A stretch of 64,000 nucleotides of DNA, taken from positions 1,054,001 to 1,118,000 of the forward strand of contig NZ_CP032317.1 of NCBI RefSeq assembly GCF_003574965.1, in the 5' to 3' direction. Below the pieces are notes generated by a model. It saw only the letters and a list, made by a program, of their open reading frames with translations. It made no database searches and was not told where the DNA came from. Origin of the DNA: Hymenobacter oligotrophus. GTDB lineage: Bacteria; Bacteroidota; Bacteroidia; Cytophagales; Hymenobacteraceae. This document shows positions 60,841 through 64,000 of this stretch, piece after piece. Numbering within the stretch: the first letter of the stretch is position 1; each line of letters opens with the position of its first letter. Made by a program: the position numbers and the translations under genes.

Positions 60841-62433
60841 TTAGTACAAGCGGTGCCGAAGCAGCCAGCCGGCCCCGTCGTACTCGTTGGCTTTGGGCTG
60901 ATACGGCTCCACGGCAACCAAGCGCTTATCAACCCGCACAACGTTGCCGTCGCCGGAGTCGAGGAAGGTAACGCGCATGCGGGCGTTGCGGCCGGGCTGC
61001 GTCTGCCGAACCAGGTCTTGCCCTTGGCCGTCGTAGAGGTAAATGCGCAGGCGGCGGTCGGGTTGCCCAATCACCTCAAATTCGTCGTTGCCACCTAGGC
61101 CGAACAAGCGGATATCGGCGGTTTGGCGGGCATCGAAAAGCCGCGCACCAAGCAACATTCCGCGTCCGTTCGGCTCGCGGGTGTACACGCGCACCCACGC
61201 GCGCCAGGGGCCCGCGGCCTCTACCACAAACCGCTCGGGCTGGTCGGTGCCCGGGATTTCGACGTGGCGAGCGAGCTGCCGGTAAAACTCTTCGGCCACC
61301 ATAGGCAGCTGTTCGCGGCGGCTGCGTAGCTTGTCGGTAAACTCGGCGCCCGACAGGGAATAAATCTGGCGCGGCCACACCTGCAAGGCTTCGGCAATTA
61401 CCTCGTCGGGCAGCGCGCGGCGCAACGAATCGGCGACTTCGCGAAAGTCTTGCTCGCTTAGGTACACCAGCAACGACTTATCCATGGGCCGCGCGGCGCG
61501 GTTAAGGCCCTCTACATCGTGAAGGTGAATGGTGCGCGTAAACGTCTGGTAATTGGTTTTTACGAAACTGATAACCCGCGTGAGCACGCCGTCGTCGAAC
61601 TTGAAAAACGCGTGGTCCCGGTCGCGCGGAATGGGCCGGTAAACAGTGCTGCTGTCGGGTTGCCGAAACGCGGCCCAGCGCCACTGGTCTTCGCGCCGGC
61701 TCCAGTCGCCCAGCCACATATCAAACAAGCGGCTGCGCAGGTAACGACGCGCATCCACGCGAAAGCGCGGCGAGGCCAGCAGCTGCCCAAACGCCTGGCG
61801 CGAGCTAACTACTTGGTTGGAGTTGCCGAAGCTGGGCTCGGCGCTGAGGTTGCCCTCGGGGCGTTCCTCAAACAAGTATAGCGCGTGCCCAAATGCCGCC
61901 CGAAAGCTGCCCAGCGCGGGGTCGTCGGCTACGTACACCAAGCGCGGATTGGTGTGGTACACGCCGGCCGCCCGCGCCAGCCGGGGCACGATGTACGCCC
62001 CGTACGGATGAATCACGCTGGTTTGGTCTTTCATCAGGCGGCCCACCACGCCGTCGCGCAGGTTTTCGGGCAGGGCAGCGGTAGCATCTTTGTCGACGGA
62101 GCGCAGCACGTACTGGCGTCCATCGGGGGCCAGCAGGCGCAGGTTTTGGGTTTGAAAGCTGCCGCCTTCTTTCACCGGCACCAAACCGCCGGGCACGGCC
62201 GTACGCAGGTTGAACACAGGCGCCGCCACGGGGGTAGCCCATTCCTGCCGGTAATGAAAGCCCCAAAACAGCTGGTGCAGCCACCCGCGGTTGTAGTGGG
62301 CGCCTGCCGCTACCTGCACCACCGAATCGGGCCCGATGACGGGCGGTGCCGCCTGGGCCGCTGCCGGCCGGGCCGACACGGGCAGCCCGAGGGCCAGCAA
62401 AAGCAACCGGAAGGTAGGTAACAACGTCAGCAA
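60841..62433 (-). CDS. Exported protein of unknown function, paralogue of the gene at 62600, with a degenerate DRH motif
   Basis: The 530-residue protein has a signal peptide (1-27, LLLLALGLPVSARPAAAQA). It is paralogous to the product at 62600: both share HxYxRGWLHQLFWG-like and YVLRSVDKDATAALPENL-like segments, then WLGDW and DRDHAFFKFDDG. In the motif DMWLGDWSRREDQW the paralogue's D-R-H is replaced by S-R-R. The family is common in Bacteroidota, often in larger surface proteins with C-terminal barrels; no function is established to my knowledge. The end (about 400-530) is beta-rich, with GGNDEFEVIG. Confidence 0.75.
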   Translation of the reverse strand: MLTLLPTFRLLLLALGLPVSARPAAAQAAPPVIGPDSVVQVAAGAHYNRGWLHQLFWGFHYRQEWATPVAAPVFNLRTAVPGGLVPVKEGGSFQTQNLRLLAPDGRQYVLRSVDKDATAALPENLRDGVVGRLMKDQTSVIHPYGAYIVPRLARAAGVYHTNPRLVYVADDPALGSFRAAFGHALYLFEERPEGNLSAEPSFGNSNQVVSSRQAFGQLLASPRFRVDARRYLRSRLFDMWLGDWSRREDQWRWAAFRQPDSSTVYRPIPRDRDHAFFKFDDGVLTRVISFVKTNYQTFTRTIHLHDVEGLNRAARPMDKSLLVYLSEQDFREVADSLRRALPDEVIAEALQVWPRQIYSLSGAEFTDKLRSRREQLPMVAEEFYRQLARHVEIPGTDQPERFVVEAAGPWRAWVRVYTREPNGRGMLLGARLFDARQTADIRLFGLGGNDEFEVIGQPDRRLRIYLYDGQGQDLVRQTQPGRNARMRVTFLDSGDGNVVRVDKRLVAVEPYQPKANEYDGAGWLLRHRLY

Positions 62434-62599
62434 GGCTCTGGAGTAACAGGAAAACCAAGCATCCCGAGGGGTAGCGGCAGGCTCTTATACCCCCAGCGTA
62501 GCGCGGCGGTTGTGCCGGAATAATGAAAATTCAGCCGTTTACTGCCCAGTTGCGTTGAAGGAAGCAGCACTACTGCCACACCTCTGCCCTTTTTGCCCC

Positions 62600-64000
62600 A
62601 TGACGAGCCGATCCTCCGGTTCTGCGCTGCTGCTGCTTGGCCTGCTAACGGCCGGTTGCGCCCGGCAGCGCTTTTTTCAGCCCGATGCCCGCGTGCCGGG
62701 TGCGCAAGTGCGCACGGCTTCGCCCGATAGCGCCCGCGTAACGGCCGGGCGCCACTACCGCCGTGGCTTTTTGCACCAAGCACTGTTTGGTCAGCACTAC
62801 CGCCCCGTGTGGGCCCAGCCCGTTACGCTGCCCGTACTCGACCTAGGCCGCGTAGTACCCGGCGGGCTAACGCCTGGCAAAATCGGCGGCGGGTTTCAAA
62901 CAACGAGCATGACGCTGAACAGCCCCAGCGGCCGGGCCTACGCCCTGCGCAGCCTCGACAAAGACCCCTACAAAACCTTGCCCAAGGTGCTGCGCCATAC
63001 GTTTATGCTGAACGTTGTGCGCGATGCCACTTCGGCTGGCAACCCTTACGGTGCCTTTGTGGTGCCGCCGCTGGCCCAAGCGGCAGGCGTGCTGCACACC
63101 ACCCCGCGCCCCTTTTACGTGCGCGCCGACGAAACCCAGTTGGGCGAAGCTTCGGAACGCTTTCGGGGGAAGGTGGTGCTGCTTGAGCAAAAATTTGAAG
63201 GCAAAGACGACCTAGGGCTCAAGTTCGGCCCCGGCGCCGTGGATCTGGAAGAAAGCGACGACGTGCTGTCGGAGGTGTACGCCGATGCCAAACACCGCCT
63301 CGACCAGCCGGCGTTTTTACGCGCGCGCCTGCTCGATTTGTGGCTCGGCGACTGGGACCGGCACGAAGGCCAGTGGGATTGGGTGGCCTACGAGCAGCCG
63401 CAGGGCCGCACCCTGTACCGCCCCGTACCCATCGACCGCGACCAGGTGTTCTTCCGGTTTTCCGACGGCCTGATTTCCTGGCTGATTAGCCGGCCGTGGG
63501 CCGTGGCCAAGTTCCGCACCTTCAAGCCGCGCTACGAAAGCATCGAAGGCTATGCGCGCAACGCCCACTTTATCGATGCCCGGGCGCTTAACGAGTTGCC
63601 CCTGGCGCAATACCAGGCGGCGACCCGGGCCATGCAGCAGGCCCTTACCGATGAGGTTATCAGCCAGGCGGCCCGGCGGCTACCGCCCGAGGTGTACCAG
63701 CTCGAAGGCGCCCGCCTCGAAAACGCCCTGAAAGCGCGCCGCGAAAAGCTGCCGCAGGCGGCCCTCGAGTTCTACCGCTTGCAGTCCCGCGAGGTACTAA
63801 TTCCGGGCACCGATGAAAAAGAGCGTTTCGTGGTCGATCGGCAGAGCGATACGCTTACGGTGGTATCGGTGTTCAGCCTCTCCGACGACCAGGAAAAACC
63901 TGAAACGCTACTGTATCAACGCGGTTTTCGGCCCGCCGAAACCAAGCGCTTGGTGCTGCACGGCCTAGGTGAAGAAGACGTGTTTGAGGTAAAGGGCAAG
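62600..64000 (+). CDS. Lipoprotein of unknown function with D-R-H...D-R-D motif, paralogue of 60841 (3' partial)
   Basis: The frame is open from the ATG at 62600 to the window end (467 codons). It begins MTSRSSGSALLLLGLLTAGC, a lipoprotein signal with Cys20. It is divergent from its paralogue, sharing the intergenic region. The motif LLDLWLGDWDRHEGQWDW (D253, R254, H255) and VPIDRDQVFFRFSDG (D279, D281) recalls the catalytic loop and metal-binding Asp of FAM20/PI4K-like kinases (D-R-H, then I-D-N-G-x-x-F). That reading is inference; other enzymatic or structural roles remain possible. The part after residue 467 lies outside the window. Confidence 0.8.
   Translation, partial: MTSRSSGSALLLLGLLTAGCARQRFFQPDARVPGAQVRTASPDSARVTAGRHYRRGFLHQALFGQHYRPVWAQPVTLPVLDLGRVVPGGLTPGKIGGGFQTTSMTLNSPSGRAYALRSLDKDPYKTLPKVLRHTFMLNVVRDATSAGNPYGAFVVPPLAQAAGVLHTTPRPFYVRADETQLGEASERFRGKVVLLEQKFEGKDDLGLKFGPGAVDLEESDDVLSEVYADAKHRLDQPAFLRARLLDLWLGDWDRHEGQWDWVAYEQPQGRTLYRPVPIDRDQVFFRFSDGLISWLISRPWAVAKFRTFKPRYESIEGYARNAHFIDARALNELPLAQYQAATRAMQQALTDEVISQAARRLPPEVYQLEGARLENALKARREKLPQAALEFYRLQSREVLIPGTDEKERFVVDRQSDTLTVVSVFSLSDDQEKPETLLYQRGFRPAETKRLVLHGLGEEDVFEVKGK

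Overview
The window looks like chromosome of a Hymenobacter-type member of the Bacteroidota (Cytophagales). The base composition is GC-rich. Promoters of the Bacteroidota form (TTG, about 16-21 bp, TAnnTTTG) lie upstream of several genes, very often as TACCTTTG. There are carboxypeptidase-regulatory/TonB-dependent receptors, a subtilase with a probable type IX secretion tail, a histone H1-like protein, a serine palmitoyltransferase-like enzyme and the bacillithiol deacetylase BshB1. The placement at genus level is inference from these traits.

Layout. 1-8.7 kb: end of a DUF2911/TPR gene, a TonB-dependent receptor coupled to rpe, a subtilase, a lipoprotein, mnmA and a TrpF-like barrel. 8.7-15.1 kb: a minus-strand run reading (from its 5' end) HU/SPOR protein, exbB (frameshifted as given), exbD, TonB-like transducer, folC, trmB and a DinB/MDMPI-fold protein. 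15.2-20.2 kb: an outer-membrane barrel and a 1070-residue TPR protein. 20.4-22.1 kb: a RES/Xre toxin-antitoxin pair with a clear operator, then a small ankyrin-like gene of lower GC. 22.1-30.3 kb: holA, a glycosyltransferase 39, tyrS, a histone-like gene, an SPT-like gene and accC. 30.3-31.4 kb: an AT-rich cassette bounded by 38-bp inverted repeats, carrying a broken Rhs-type toxin end and a membrane-anchored putative immunity protein. 31.4-46 kb: housekeeping genes (bshB1, an M23/LysM peptidase, trxB, rpoD, pnp, rpsO, an LptF/G permease, a START-like gene, tRNA-Met, rplT-rpmI-infC, thrS). 45-57 kb: two TPR proteins, an L,D-transpeptidase, type IIA topoisomerase subunits A and B with a PAS histidine kinase and a BLUF photoreceptor between them. 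57-64 kb: an AI-2E/PerM transporter, a DUF2383 protein, an exonuclease-GIY-YIG fusion and a divergent pair of paralogous surface proteins, the second cut by the window end.

How the genes fit together. ExbB, ExbD and the TonB-like protein would energise outer-membrane receptors such as the one at 729-3260. The translation genes (tyrS, thrS, infC, L20, L35, S15, mnmA, trmB, tRNA-Met) and the rpsO-pnp and rpmI-rplT orders are conserved core. Intergenic spaces hold several families of long hairpin repeats, four of them ending within 0-42 nt of a downstream start codon, and the palindrome CCTAGG is strikingly frequent across the window.

Main points for follow-up: the inverted-repeat toxin/immunity cassette; the one-base lesion in exbB; the paralogous pair with a motif resembling FAM20/PI4K-like kinase active sites, degenerate in one copy; the RES/Xre operator; the hairpin leader of tyrS; and the CCTAGG excess.
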